A stretch of DNA of 36,741 nt from Spirochaetes bacterium GWF1_51_8 (GCA_001829415.1 MIBE01000032.1:1-36741); one strand, 5' to 3'; numbered from the stretch's first letter, positions 15,673 through 24,157 are shown. Notes: generated by a model not told the origin, from the letters alone. Made by a program: numbers and translations.

Positions 15673-16087
15673 TCGTCGCCTCCGCAAAACCGAGCACATA
15701 TCCGTTATTATCGAGAATATAAAACTCTTTCATCCCATACCATGTGACAAACATATCTTTTACAATGGTGATCTTTTCCTTGATTTTTCCGTACAGTTCA
15801 TCCAAACCCTTAGTTTCGAAATAGAATGAAACCGACGCCCCGACCTGTTTTTGCTTGAATTGCGGTGAATCTTCAAGAAAAGACTTCTCAAGTTCGATCA
15901 TGATTTCAATACCGTTTTGGTTGATAGTCGCAAAGGTCAGCGTTCCGGTTTTACTATACTCCTGCACGATACTGTTATCCGCCGACAATACTCCCATCCC
16001 GAAATCGAAACCCAGCACGCCGGTATAGAATTCGACAGCCGCATTCACATCCTTCACCATTATATTTGGTGTCAGTTTGGTAAACAT
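15665..16087 (-). CDS. VOC superfamily (glyoxalase/bleomycin-resistance-like) protein
   Basis: A 140-residue protein with the paired beta-alpha-beta-beta-beta units of the vicinal oxygen chelate fold: LTPNIMVKDVNAAVEFYTGVLGF at the N terminus and EFYILDNNGYVLGFAE at the C terminus. The usual first metal ligand (His or Gln near the end of strand 1) is not evident, so it may bind a ligand without being a dioxygenase or glyoxalase. It lies 75 nt downstream of the AraC-type gene on the same strand, which probably controls it, and its stop codon overlaps the start of the DUF1801 remnant. Confidence 0.85.
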   Translation of the reverse strand: MFTKLTPNIMVKDVNAAVEFYTGVLGFDFGMGVLSADNSIVQEYSKTGTLTFATINQNGIEIMIELEKSFLEDSPQFKQKQVGASVSFYFETKGLDELYGKIKEKITIVKDMFVTWYGMKEFYILDNNGYVLGFAEATNG

Positions 16088-16161
16088 AAAAACCTCCTCG
16101 ATGTTTTAGGAGATTATTATACATATAAGAATCGGCGCAGGCTTGTAAAAATGCGACATTT

Positions 16162-16878
16162 CTATGCGGGTTCGGGATAGTTACCGGTTAAATCTTTGTA
16201 ATCTTTATAAAAGTGGGATTGATCGAAATATCCGGATTCTGCGGCGATTTGTGAGAGATGATCGAATTTACCGGATTTTAGCATATAACGGGCATTCTGG
16301 TAACGGACTATTCGCGAGAATTGTTTTGGGGGGATTCCAATCTCTTCACGAAAGAGCCTTTCCAGATGCCTGCGGGATATATTTAGCTTTTTCGCGACTT
16401 CCGATACGGGAAGTATACCGCCCGACCGGGAAATCATCTGTGTCGCACGCAGAGATGTTTTATCATATGGAGCTTCCTGAAAGATGCTTGAAAGAAAACG
16501 CTCGAATTCACGGAATATTTTTTCATGAGACGGCGAAACTGCAATTTTTTCATCGAATTCAACCCTATCTTTACTAATTAAATCATAAGGAATGCTTAAA
16601 TCGGTAAACTCGGATAACGGCGTTTTCAGGAATGCCGAAGCGCATCCCGGCTTTAAACCGATCCCTGCGCTTATGTCACCGCGGGCGATAGTAATATCGA
16701 GCGGATGGGTCATGCAACCGACTACTTCCGGTTTCATAAATCCGTCCTCGAATACAATATCCGCGCGTCCGTCCGGAAGAATTGAAAAGTTTAACGTTTC
16801 ATTCCGGTCGTTTTTATAATACCAGAATGTATCGATATATTCCGATAACCAGCCCTGAGGTTTTCTTTGTATATACAT
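16162..16878 (-). CDS. AraC-family transcriptional regulator
   Basis: A 238-residue regulator. The C-terminal 80 residues carry the double helix-turn-helix of the family (VSEVAKKLNISRRHLERLF, then IAAESGYFDQSHFYKDYKDLTG). The N-terminal half (SEYIDTFWYYKND, then LPDGRADIVFE) resembles the DUF6597-type sensor of AraC proteins. Effector unknown. Own promoter at 16900-16928; the VOC gene and DUF1801 remnant follow in the same direction. Confidence 0.9.
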   Translation of the reverse strand: MYIQRKPQGWLSEYIDTFWYYKNDRNETLNFSILPDGRADIVFEDGFMKPEVVGCMTHPLDITIARGDISAGIGLKPGCASAFLKTPLSEFTDLSIPYDLISKDRVEFDEKIAVSPSHEKIFREFERFLSSIFQEAPYDKTSLRATQMISRSGGILPVSEVAKKLNISRRHLERLFREEIGIPPKQFSRIVRYQNARYMLKSGKFDHLSQIAAESGYFDQSHFYKDYKDLTGNYPEPA

Positions 16879-16899
16879 ATCGAACTCGCTATTTTAAGT

Positions 16900-16928
16900 A
16901 TTTTAATACTCCGTTTCTCATTTGTAAA
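16900..16928 (-). promoter_or_regulatory. Promoter of the AraC-type gene
   Basis: Minus strand TTTACA (16928-16923), 17 nt, TAAAAT (16905-16900), about 20 nt before the start codon. The palindrome AGTATTTTAATACT overlaps the -10 box (16897-16910) and could be an operator. Confidence 0.55.
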
Positions 16929-16995
16929 TTTTATAACGGCGAATAACGGAAAATCCGCGCGATCGGTGTGAAACAGGGATGTTAAATTTCCGCTG

Positions 16996-17988
16996 TTAGC
17001 TGAAGAACGGCAACTGCACGAAATGCCCCAGCGAGAAGTAGATATACATGAGCATGATGAACGCCGCTTCGAGCCGGATGAGCTTACTGCCGCTTGTCAC
17101 GAATATCTGGATGACCGAGCCCGCCAGGATCAGGAACGGGATATCGAAGTGGAGGATTGACGCCGAAACCGCCATCGGCTGGACGAGGGCGCATGCCCCT
17201 AGTACGAACATAGCCGTAAAGATGTTCGACGCGTAGATCTCGCCGATACTGATTTCCGCTTTTTTCCTGAATGTCGCCGAGAGCGCGACCGAGAGTTCCG
17301 GCAGGGATGTGCCGAACGCGAAGATCAGGATACCCATCGCGAGCGGGGTGATACCCAGACGCTGGCCGATATTTTCGCCCGCTGTCAACGTGATACTCGC
17401 GCCGGCGATGATCCCGAAAATCGCGAGAGCCGCGATCACGATATGGAGCCAAATCTTTTTATCCTTTCCTTTATGATGAAGTAATTCGGCGTCATCCTTC
17501 GCGTTGTGTTTCGCGGCCTTGATGACGCTGAAAATGTACGGGATATAGAGGAGAATCAGGATCAATCCGTCGATACGCCCCAGCTCGCCGTCATTCGCGA
17601 GGACGAGGATGACGACCGACGAGAGGATCATCCCCGCGCTTTCCCTGTCCTTGATCTCAGTCCCGATCACCATCGGGGAGATGAGCGCGCAGAGCGCGGT
17701 GACGAATGTCAGGGTGACGAAGTTCGATCCGATAATGTTGCCGATCGAGATATCCGCCTTACCCTGAAGGTTCGCGAAGAACGACACGGTGAATTCCGGC
17801 AGAGACGAGAGGACGCTGATCCCGAGGATGGCGACGACTAATTCCTTGACCCCGAAGTATTTGGAGATTGGGCCGAGCTTTCTCATCACGAGCTCCGAGC
17901 CGCCCCAGAGGAAAAACACGCCTATCAGCAGAAACAGGATCGCCGTGAACCAGCTCGATACGATCAAGGGATTGAGAAAGTCGAACAT
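16996..17988 (-). CDS. CaxA/YrbG-type sodium/calcium exchanger family membrane protein
   Basis: A 330-residue integral membrane protein with about ten helices and two inverted alpha repeats. Repeat 1: SSLPEF (61-66) and GNIIGSN (83-89). Repeat 2: FGTSLPELS (225-233) and GEIYASN (249-255). The acidic residues that bind the cation in both repeats are kept (E65, E231). A charged cytoplasmic loop with His and Lys (about 157-178) separates the halves. Direction and ion are inferred. GGGAGGG stands four bases before the ATG. It lies 19 nt behind the CDP-alcohol phosphotransferase gene. Confidence 0.9.
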   Translation of the reverse strand: MFDFLNPLIVSSWFTAILFLLIGVFFLWGGSELVMRKLGPISKYFGVKELVVAILGISVLSSLPEFTVSFFANLQGKADISIGNIIGSNFVTLTFVTALCALISPMVIGTEIKDRESAGMILSSVVILVLANDGELGRIDGLILILLYIPYIFSVIKAAKHNAKDDAELLHHKGKDKKIWLHIVIAALAIFGIIAGASITLTAGENIGQRLGITPLAMGILIFAFGTSLPELSVALSATFRKKAEISIGEIYASNIFTAMFVLGACALVQPMAVSASILHFDIPFLILAGSVIQIFVTSGSKLIRLEAAFIMLMYIYFSLGHFVQLPFFS

Positions 17989-18007
17989 AAAACCCTCCCC
18001 GGAAGTG

Positions 18008-18571
18008 TTATTCTATTTTATCATATCCGGCGGGATTGTCCAGCGTTTTCTTGTTCGGATTTTTCCGCGATGCGGCGATATTTTCAACCGCCGCGGCCAG
18101 AAACCATGCGGACAGTACGACGGAGACCCATTGCCATACGGCGGGGGGAAGGGCGGGGTAGAACACGCGAATCCCGGCGAGGACGAGGATTCCCCCCAAC
18201 GCGAGCGTTCCGTTCCAGCGTCCCAGACGGGTGCGGGCGAACTCCTTCCGGCGGACGCAGAGCACGAGATAACTGACTCCCGCCGCGAGCGGTGTGGTCC
18301 ATACGCACGGGATGAAGTGCCCGTCGAGGCTGTAGTAGATAACGAGCGCGAGGACGAAAAGGAAGTCGGCGGCGAAGTCGAACATCTTGCCGAACAGGCG
18401 GGTGATCCCGGAACGACGCGCGATCGCGCCGTCGAGGATGTCGCTGAGCACAGCGGCGGCGACGGTAATCAGTACCGCCGGATAGTCCGCGCGCAGTTCG
18501 AAATAGATAACCAGCGGAATAGCGAAAATCCGCAGGGAAGTGATACCCTGAGCGAGCGCCCAAAGGGGCAT
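18008..18571 (-). CDS. CDP-alcohol phosphatidyltransferase family protein
   Basis: A 187-residue membrane protein. The complete family signature is present: D44, D47-G48, A51-R52, then eight residues to G61, D65 and D69. It therefore should transfer a phosphoalcohol from a CDP-activated donor (as in phosphatidylglycerophosphate or phosphatidylinositol synthesis); the acceptor cannot be told. About five membrane helices. The start codon lies one base after the stop of the flavodoxin-like gene, so translation is probably coupled. The C-terminal tail is Lys/Asn-rich. Confidence 0.9.
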   Translation of the reverse strand: MPLWALAQGITSLRIFAIPLVIYFELRADYPAVLITVAAAVLSDILDGAIARRSGITRLFGKMFDFAADFLFVLALVIYYSLDGHFIPCVWTTPLAAGVSYLVLCVRRKEFARTRLGRWNGTLALGGILVLAGIRVFYPALPPAVWQWVSVVLSAWFLAAAVENIAASRKNPNKKTLDNPAGYDKIE

Positions 18572-18572
18572 G

Positions 18573-19337
18573 CTATTTCAGCTTGGCAAGGACTGTTTTC
18601 GAGAAGCCCGCGATAGAGTCGGGAAGCTGTCTAGGGTCGGCGGACGGATTGTTCTTGTCCGGCAGGAACATGACAAACTTCGTCTTATCGGCCGGTTTCA
18701 CGTTATGGGTGTTCAGGATGTTGAAGTCGTACTTGAACTCTTCCTCGTTGTAGGGGTTTGTCCCGGTGTGGATCACGAACACCTTCGAGCCGGAAAGGTC
18801 GTGGCCGGCGATAAAGTCCTCGAGGGCGGGACGGATCATTCCGGCATAGACCGGCGAGACGAGGATCACCCCGGCGTAAGCCTTGGGGTCGAAAACAAGC
18901 CGGGCGGACGCTGTCAGCAGGGTGACCTTATAGGGCGATTTATCGAAATGGCTCGCGAATTGGATGAGGACTGTTCTTGTGAACGGCGAGGCGCCGGGGT
19001 GATAGACCACCGCGATTTCCTTATCGCCTGACAGGTTGCCGAGGGTCTCGGGCTCGGAACGCTTCGGCAGGTCGACGATCCCGATCCCCCAGAAACCCAG
19101 CGCGAACGGCAGAAGCATTGCGAACGTAAAAAAATAGAATAGCACCATCAGCGTGTGCGAGAAAAAGTTTTCGATCCCCGGGATTCGGTACAGGAACACA
19201 TGGAGCCAAAGCAGGGCAAGCGGAAGTAATGTCGCGCCGATCCTCATCCCCAGCGGAAACATCCGGGTGGACGATAACAGAAAGAGCGAAAGACTGCTGA
19301 TAACGATGATGGCGGTGAAGACGATTCCGAATGTCAT
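18573..19337 (-). CDS. Membrane protein with C-terminal flavodoxin-like domain
   Basis: A 254-residue protein: three to four N-terminal membrane helices (about 5-95), then a cytoplasmic flavodoxin-like alpha/beta domain (about 105-250). In that domain EIAVVYHPG.SPFTRTV sits where flavodoxins bind the FMN phosphate, followed by YAGVILVSPVYAGMIRP and KVFVIHTGTNPY, all at the expected spacing. FMN binding and a redox role are inference. AGGAGG stands four bases before the ATG. First gene of the unit with the CDP-alcohol phosphotransferase and the CaxA-type exchanger. The 93 nt upstream contain hairpins GGTCTG/CAGACC and GTCTGC-GCA-GCAGAC. Confidence 0.75.
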   Translation of the reverse strand: MTFGIVFTAIIVISSLSLFLLSSTRMFPLGMRIGATLLPLALLWLHVFLYRIPGIENFFSHTLMVLFYFFTFAMLLPFALGFWGIGIVDLPKRSEPETLGNLSGDKEIAVVYHPGASPFTRTVLIQFASHFDKSPYKVTLLTASARLVFDPKAYAGVILVSPVYAGMIRPALEDFIAGHDLSGSKVFVIHTGTNPYNEEEFKYDFNILNTHNVKPADKTKFVMFLPDKNNPSADPRQLPDSIAGFSKTVLAKLK

Positions 19338-19430
19338 GATGCCTCCTGTTCACGTCTGCTGCGCAGACTAATCCCGATACCATGATAGATCGGTCTGTCA
19401 ATCTTCAGACCGTGAGGTATATATTCGCGG

Positions 19431-19979
19431 CTATTCCCGGCTTTTTCCGGCAATATACGGTTTGTTGAGGTAATCGAGGTTATTGACTGTCTCTTCGAGG
19501 ATTTTTTTCAGGGCGTCCATATCCTTCGCGCCGACTAATTTCATGTTATGACGGTGATCGAGGGTGGTATCGGCGAGCTTGGAACTCCAGCCCTGCGACC
19601 ATTCCGCGACAATAATCGGTTTCCGGTAGCACCATGCGTATCCGATCTCGGAGAGCGTCCCCGCCCCCCCGCCGATACCGACTATCACGTCGCCCGCGAG
19701 TACGTTGGTCATATTCCTTGCGAAGCCCATGCCCGAGGGGATGGTGATCGTCGAGAACTCGTTGGCGCTGAACAAGTCGTCGTCGGGGGTGATCGAGACG
19801 ATGATCCCGCCGGCGTCGCTTGCCCCGCGCGCGGAAGACTCCATCACACCCGCCCGGCCGCCGTTAATCAAAACCCAACCCTTTTCCGCGATAAACTTCC
19901 CGATATCATAGGCGATCTTGTTATTGGTCTCGATCTCGATACTGTCGCCGATCACGGTGATCTGGACTTTGCGTGTCAT
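19431..19979 (-). CDS. LOG-family (TIGR00725-like) Rossmann-fold protein
   Basis: A 182-residue protein of the lysine-decarboxylase-like/LOG superfamily. Key motifs: NGGRAGVMES (39-48) and GIGGGAGTLSEIGYAW near 103-118, the phosphate-binding GGGxGTxxE element that LOG enzymes use to split nucleoside monophosphates into base and ribose phosphate. The substrate is not determined by sequence. Its ATG overlaps the stop of a 21-codon open frame (ATGA). A strong promoter lies at 20106-20134. Confidence 0.85.
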   Translation of the reverse strand: MTRKVQITVIGDSIEIETNNKIAYDIGKFIAEKGWVLINGGRAGVMESSARGASDAGGIIVSITPDDDLFSANEFSTITIPSGMGFARNMTNVLAGDVIVGIGGGAGTLSEIGYAWCYRKPIIVAEWSQGWSSKLADTTLDHRHNMKLVGAKDMDALKKILEETVNNLDYLNKPYIAGKSRE

Positions 19980-20041
19980 GTTATATCCTTTATGGCCGCT
20001 GCTAACTGCTTATCAGAGGATACGGCCTTTGGGCGTTTCAT
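19976..20041 (-). CDS. Possible 21-residue leader peptide upstream of the LOG gene
   Basis: Reads MKRPKAVSSDKQ then LAAAIKDIT and stops at a TGA that overlaps the LOG start codon (ATGA), the classic layout for translational coupling. There is no good ribosome site before its ATG. The 42 nt 19988-20029 resemble 9568-9609, where the same frame reads KAASYNKYLEAAIN, so the peptide may be conserved or may only reflect a repeat. Confidence 0.3.
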   Translation of the reverse strand: MKRPKAVSSDKQLAAAIKDIT

Positions 20042-20095
20042 TACTAGTACAACCTTGATTTGTTGGAAAACGAGGTATTAGAACTGCCCTTATTT
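19988..20095 (-). repeat. 110-nt dispersed homology block, copy 2
   Basis: Counterpart of 9568-9677. Blocks at 19988-20029 and 20074-20095. In this copy nothing but leader sequence is encoded at the outer block, although it still translates to a short NKGSSNT stretch like the end of the CapA-like protein. Confidence 0.55.
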
Positions 20096-20105
20096 TATAG
20101 GTATC

Positions 20106-20134
20106 ATTTTAAGTGAGATGCCGGATTATGTCAA
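20106..20134 (-). promoter_or_regulatory. Promoter of the LOG gene
   Basis: Minus strand TTGACA (20134-20129), 17 nt, TAAAAT (20111-20106); transcription start near 20099, which leaves a leader of about 120 nt containing the dispersed homology block and the short open frame. Confidence 0.65.
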
Positions 20135-20195
20135 TTCGCTTTCGCGGGAATGATGCAGGCGATATGAGTCTCTTGTGTGATGGAAAACGGGAAAT

Positions 20196-20314
20196 TCACA
20201 CGGAGAACACGAAGAAATGATATCTGCGGTTTGTTTAAGAGATATGAATTTCAACTTGAAGCTCTCTTTAATACCCGGCTTCGGTTTCAGTCTCTTTGTA
20301 CTCTGCGTGAAACG
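20196..20314. repeat. 115-nt direct repeat, copy A
   Basis: Runs from CACGGAGAACACGAAGAAATG through GCGGTTTGTTTAAGAGATAT to CTCTGCGTGAAAC. Matches 20509-20623 with scattered mismatches. Confidence 0.8.
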
Positions 20315-20508
20315 TCTTCTCGCAATCCGCCTCGTTACTCTCCGCTCTGCGGAGATACTCGGCGTCCGGTCGCCCTTTGGCAAGGCTTGGACACTTCGAC
20401 TACGCACCCCTTTGGGGCACAAGCTCAGTGTCCGGTTACCGAGCGAAGCCGAGGCACCCACACTCCGACTTAGGCTTCAATGTCGGGATAAACCGAAAGA
20501 AGTATTTC

Positions 20509-20623
20509 GCGCGGAGAACACGGAGAAATGATATCGGCGGTTTGTTTAAGAGATATGGATTTCGACCGGAGGCTCTTTTTTAATATCCGGCTTCTGTTTT
20601 AGTCTCTGTGTGCTCTGCGTGAA
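20509..20623. repeat. 115-nt direct repeat, copy B
   Basis: Second copy, starting CGCGGAGAACACGGAGAA. This opening is the near reverse complement of the phrase TTCTCCGTGTTCTCTGCGCG at 319-338, linking these repeats to those at the left end of the window. Confidence 0.8.
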
Positions 20624-20845
20624 ACTGTATTTTCCCATCCGCGGCTATCTGCACCCCCAAGGACGGGGGAAGTGCTGAGCGAAGGCATGGATGCCGAAGC
20701 CAGCGCTAATCCGTGTAATCCGCGATCTATTGGGGTAAAACGGAGGGCATTTATTATCTCCATTGTTCGGCATCACGCTGAAGAAGCGTGACAAGTGCCC
20801 GCGATGATAAAATGAGTTTGTCAAAAAGCTATAAGCTGATGCACG

Positions 20846-20874
20846 AAAAAAAGAGGCTGCCTTTTGAGACAGCC
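20846..20874 (-). terminator. Rho-independent terminator of the CsgG-domain gene
   Basis: Minus strand GGCTGTC-TCAAAA-GGCAGCC (20874-20855, one G-T pair) followed by TCTTTTTTT. It lies about 30 nt behind the stop codon. Confidence 0.85.
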
Positions 20875-20904
20875 CCGAAAATTGGTTTGAAAATGACGCG
20901 GGTA

Positions 20905-22134
20905 TTAGAATAACGGGAGTGTCACACCTGCTTCGAAGTAGAAACGGAAACCGCTGTTATCACCGAAGTCGACAAGATAAGCCGCGCCCGCTCCGGCATA
21001 GAGAAAGTTCAGGAACGTGACATTGGCGCCGAGACTGAGATTTAAAAACTTCTTATCCGAAGAAGAAAAGTCGAAACTGGAATACATGAGCATGGTCAGA
21101 CGGGCGTCGAGGGTCAAAGCATCCAAAGCAGTTCGCAGGATATTAAATCCATAAACAAATTTGAATGTCAGCGCCCCGTTAACATTCCCCATAAAGTTCG
21201 GGATGGCATAACCCATTCCGATGCCCATGATAAATCCCATAAGATTGAAGTCGTAGCTGACAAGAGGTGTATTGAAATTGGCGATACCGAGGGTCAAATA
21301 GCCCGATGCGGGGAAATGGAAATTCACCACGCCTTCCTTGGTCAGCGTTTCCACGAGGTGGCCCTTACCGATAGCCATATACAGGTTCCCGATACTCATC
21401 GTGGGATCGACAGAGCTGATAATCAGTTCGCCGACTTTTTCCAGTCCGTCGTAGGTCTTCAGCCCGGTGATTTCGGAAATTTTATACTTGTTGACATATA
21501 CGTCAAAAACCATCCCGGGCTTGACATTCTGTTCGGAGCCGAGGTTGATGACAAGTTTATCGCCGCCGTTCTTACGGACATCGAGGATGATTCCCAAGCC
21601 CTGGGTTTTCTTCTGGTAATCCGCGGATATTTCACTCTGCGACTGAAGAACTTCCTGGCTCTTCCGCCCGACCAATACGTCGGCGAGGTCGTTCATCTTA
21701 CCGGGGATACTCGATGACTTATTCACCTGGAAGCTCGCGGAGTTCACTATCGCGCCGGAATCGGTGTCGATCATCCTCACGGTCACGGTATACACCTTGC
21801 TCCATTCGATGACGCTTCCGGTGATGATGAATTTCACCCCGTACAGGTCACCGACTTTCGCGGCGGACTCGGCGTTGACAAGCTGGCCGATCCCGAGCTT
21901 CTGTTCCGCGAGGACCTTCTCGAGAAGGATTCTTTCATATAGGTTATAGACCCCGGTTTTCACCAGAGACACGCTCAGCATCTCTGCGATACTGATCCCG
22001 GCGTCCTTGATATCGACATTCCCCCGGACTTCGAACTCCACCACGGCGACCGACGGTTTCAGGTTATTCTGAGTATAGCCTGTTACAGCGATCAGCAATC
22101 CGGCTAAAATCGCCGCGAAAAATCTTCCTTTCAT
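20905..22134 (-). CDS. CsgG-domain outer membrane/envelope protein
   Basis: A 409-residue exported protein: signal peptide (about 1-20), then a CsgG/FlgO-like domain at about 25-165 (KPSVAVVEFEVRGN, TGVYNLYERILLEKVLAEQ, GVKFIITGSVIEW, VTVRMIDTDSGAIV). A middle region of about 70 residues reads like an OB or barrel-type domain (NVKPGMVFDVYVNK). The last 130 residues alternate hydrophobic and polar residues, are rich in Gly and aromatic residues and end in Phe, as in outer-membrane strands. The signal peptide has no lipobox Cys, unlike true CsgG. A GTG at 22140 is possible but overlaps the GGAGG site, so I take the ATG at 22134. Function unknown beyond envelope localisation. Confidence 0.8.
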   Translation of the reverse strand: MKGRFFAAILAGLLIAVTGYTQNNLKPSVAVVEFEVRGNVDIKDAGISIAEMLSVSLVKTGVYNLYERILLEKVLAEQKLGIGQLVNAESAAKVGDLYGVKFIITGSVIEWSKVYTVTVRMIDTDSGAIVNSASFQVNKSSSIPGKMNDLADVLVGRKSQEVLQSQSEISADYQKKTQGLGIILDVRKNGGDKLVINLGSEQNVKPGMVFDVYVNKYKISEITGLKTYDGLEKVGELIISSVDPTMSIGNLYMAIGKGHLVETLTKEGVVNFHFPASGYLTLGIANFNTPLVSYDFNLMGFIMGIGMGYAIPNFMGNVNGALTFKFVYGFNILRTALDALTLDARLTMLMYSSFDFSSSDKKFLNLSLGANVTFLNFLYAGAGAAYLVDFGDNSGFRFYFEAGVTLPLF

Positions 22135-22449
22135 ATCCACCTCCGGAAATATTTGAACTCTCTTTTAAAAATATCCTGTCCGCCAGCACCCGCCTCAATC
22201 CTTCGTACAAATCGGGGGCTGAGCATGTAACTAACCGTTACAAAAGAAATTAACAATGCGATTCTGTTCCATAGTTCATTCTATCTATCATATTCTAAAG
22301 ATGCGGATAAAAACTGTCAAATCCATCGCCGGAATATACTCTATGTGTGATATGCATAACAGGAAAATAAGTTATTAAATTACAGACATTCATTTGACAC
22401 ATCTGAATTGAATAAATACAATAACCATATAAGAAATAAGGAGGAGCAT
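22135..22449. promoter_or_regulatory. Divergent intergenic region with promoters
   Basis: This 315-nt stretch separates two divergent envelope genes. On the plus side TTGACA (22394-22399), 17 nt, TACAAT (22417-22422) serves the repeat lipoprotein, with AAGGAGGAG directly before its ATG. On the minus side only a weak TTGAGG-17-GATATT is visible about 35 nt before the GGAGG site. I see no gene or larger repeat in it. Confidence 0.6.
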
Positions 22450-24105
22450 ATGGTTAAGTCGATGTTTGTGAAAAGGTATCTCGCGATACCGCTGTTCGGT
22501 ATCATCGCGCTGTTGAGCGCATGCGGCGGCGGGGCTGTCCGGCCGACAATCCACCCGTGGAGCGGCGACGGCAACGTTTTCTCGGCACAATTCCATGGGC
22601 CGGTTTCCGCGCCTCAATGGGGCCCCGGATACTGGAAAATTCCCGACGACGCCAGATTTGTCTTCCAGGTCTCTTACGCGATTTATTATGTCGATAAGGA
22701 CGGGAAGATCCTCAACGCGTATAACAATCTCCCTTCCGGAACTTTTGAAAAGACGATTGTACCCCCGACCGCGAAAATGATCTTCCCGTTGATGAGCGGC
22801 TCGATAGTCCATCTCGGTCAGGACGGATACCTCTACCATACCGAAAAGGGCGTAAAGCTCATGTATGCCGTGCCCGGGAAAGATGAGTTCGCGGAATTCC
22901 CGAAACTCCCCGACGGCGTCCGTTTCGTATTCCAGACCCCGGATTATCAGATATACTTTATCGATAAGGATGGCGGGGTCTATCACGCCGAGACACAAAA
23001 ACCGCTCGAAGGTAAAAAGGGCAAAGCTATGACTGTTCCCGCCGATTGTATTTACGCTTTCCCTATCGAAACCAAGGACGGCACGGATATTTATTACTTC
23101 ACCAAAAACGGGAAAATGTATGTAAAAGATGAAAAGAAAGAACATCCTTCGTACTATATTCCCCCGGACGCAAAGTTCATTTTCGATGCGTGGGGATATA
23201 TCCTCTACGTGCCCGCGGGTAAAACAGAAAACTATTCCAATGTAGTCGCGTTACAGCAGAACAATCGTATCTATAACGCGCTGACCCAGACTGAAATCGG
23301 CGTATTAGCGAAAAAGGACGGAAAGGAAGAGTTTAAGCCTTATACCGTGCCCGGCGACGCCTTGAACGTCTTCTCGGTGGACGGCGCGCTTTTCTATCTC
23401 GCTAAAGACGGATTTGTGTACGGGTTAAGTTCGAAGGAAAAAATCTTTATAGACAAAAAACCGGTCGCGATCCCCACCAACGCCCGGTTTATCGCTCCCT
23501 CGGATATCGGAAGCAAGCTGTCGTATGTCGGTATCGATAACAATATCTACGACGCGGTCAGCGGGACGATGATTACGGCGTTAGGCGACAACAAGAGCGA
23601 ATTCAAAGGTATTTTCAAACCGGCGACAACGACTAAGATGAAGATCAATGTCACCAATAAAGACGGGAAGCTCGAGGAGAAGGAATTCGTGATCAGCGCG
23701 ATGGGAACGATTAAGCTTGTACCCCCCGACGCGAAAAACTTTATCGGCGTCACGCTTTACAAAACGCCCACTTATCTGTATGTCTCGGGCGGCAAGTTCT
23801 TCAACGCGATGATACCTAATAGTCCGACCCCCATTTTCGATAAAGAGAATTTTCCCCAGGGCTGGAATATCGATGTACCCTCCGACCTGCGCTTCCTGTT
23901 CTACTCAGAGGAGTTCAGCGATCAGGGCAAGGGCCTTTACTATGTAAGCTGGTACGACGGGTGCGTGTACGACCTTGTTACACGGAACCGTATCCATCTC
24001 GGCGGCGTTCCGTACTATGTTCCCGTTCACGCAACGTCGATCATAGTTGAGAAGGGCAAGCTGTACTACACGGTGGATATCAAACCCGTCGAAGAGAAGA
24101 AGTAA
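22450..24105 (+). CDS. Large lipoprotein with about ten beta-type repeats
   Basis: A 551-residue lipoprotein (lipobox LSAC, Cys25). The motif [IVL]P.[DGN]A[RK]F.F recurs about ten times, at roughly residues 64, 104, 153, 196, 237, 300, 341, 424, 476 and 524. After most copies comes a strand pattern like IYYVDKDGKILNA or IYFIDKDGGVYHA. Unit spacing is mostly 40-50 residues with two longer ones, which suits a beta-propeller or stacked beta repeats exposed outside the cell. I do not recognise a named family. AAGGAGGAG is four bases before the ATG; an in-frame ATG at 22408 lies inside the promoter and is rejected. A perfect terminator follows 23 nt behind the stop. Confidence 0.82.
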   Translation: MVKSMFVKRYLAIPLFGIIALLSACGGGAVRPTIHPWSGDGNVFSAQFHGPVSAPQWGPGYWKIPDDARFVFQVSYAIYYVDKDGKILNAYNNLPSGTFEKTIVPPTAKMIFPLMSGSIVHLGQDGYLYHTEKGVKLMYAVPGKDEFAEFPKLPDGVRFVFQTPDYQIYFIDKDGGVYHAETQKPLEGKKGKAMTVPADCIYAFPIETKDGTDIYYFTKNGKMYVKDEKKEHPSYYIPPDAKFIFDAWGYILYVPAGKTENYSNVVALQQNNRIYNALTQTEIGVLAKKDGKEEFKPYTVPGDALNVFSVDGALFYLAKDGFVYGLSSKEKIFIDKKPVAIPTNARFIAPSDIGSKLSYVGIDNNIYDAVSGTMITALGDNKSEFKGIFKPATTTKMKINVTNKDGKLEEKEFVISAMGTIKLVPPDAKNFIGVTLYKTPTYLYVSGGKFFNAMIPNSPTPIFDKENFPQGWNIDVPSDLRFLFYSEEFSDQGKGLYYVSWYDGCVYDLVTRNRIHLGGVPYYVPVHATSIIVEKGKLYYTVDIKPVEEKK

Positions 24106-24128
24106 CTGTTCAGGTATGTACGCATAAA

Positions 24129-24157
24129 AAATCCCCCGGCGCAAACCGGGGGATTTC
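24129..24157. terminator. Perfect bidirectional terminator hairpin, copy 1
   Basis: AAATCCCCCGG-CGCAAA-CCGGGGGATTTC: an 11-bp perfect stem with A-rich and T-rich flanks. Ends the repeat lipoprotein transcript. The same 29 nt recur at 25122-25150 in the same orientation. Confidence 0.9.

Larger units (their letters stand above)
20135..20845. other. Gene-free, repeat-rich interval
   Basis: I find no gene here; the open frames are short and lack start signals. The interval contains a 115-nt direct repeat (20196-20314 and 20509-20623), mosaic GC-rich phrases with small hairpins between the copies, and rearranged phrases similar to those at 15040-15230 (CGAAGCC, TCTCCGCxxxGCGGAG type). It looks like a site where dispersed repeats have accumulated. 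Confidence 0.7.
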
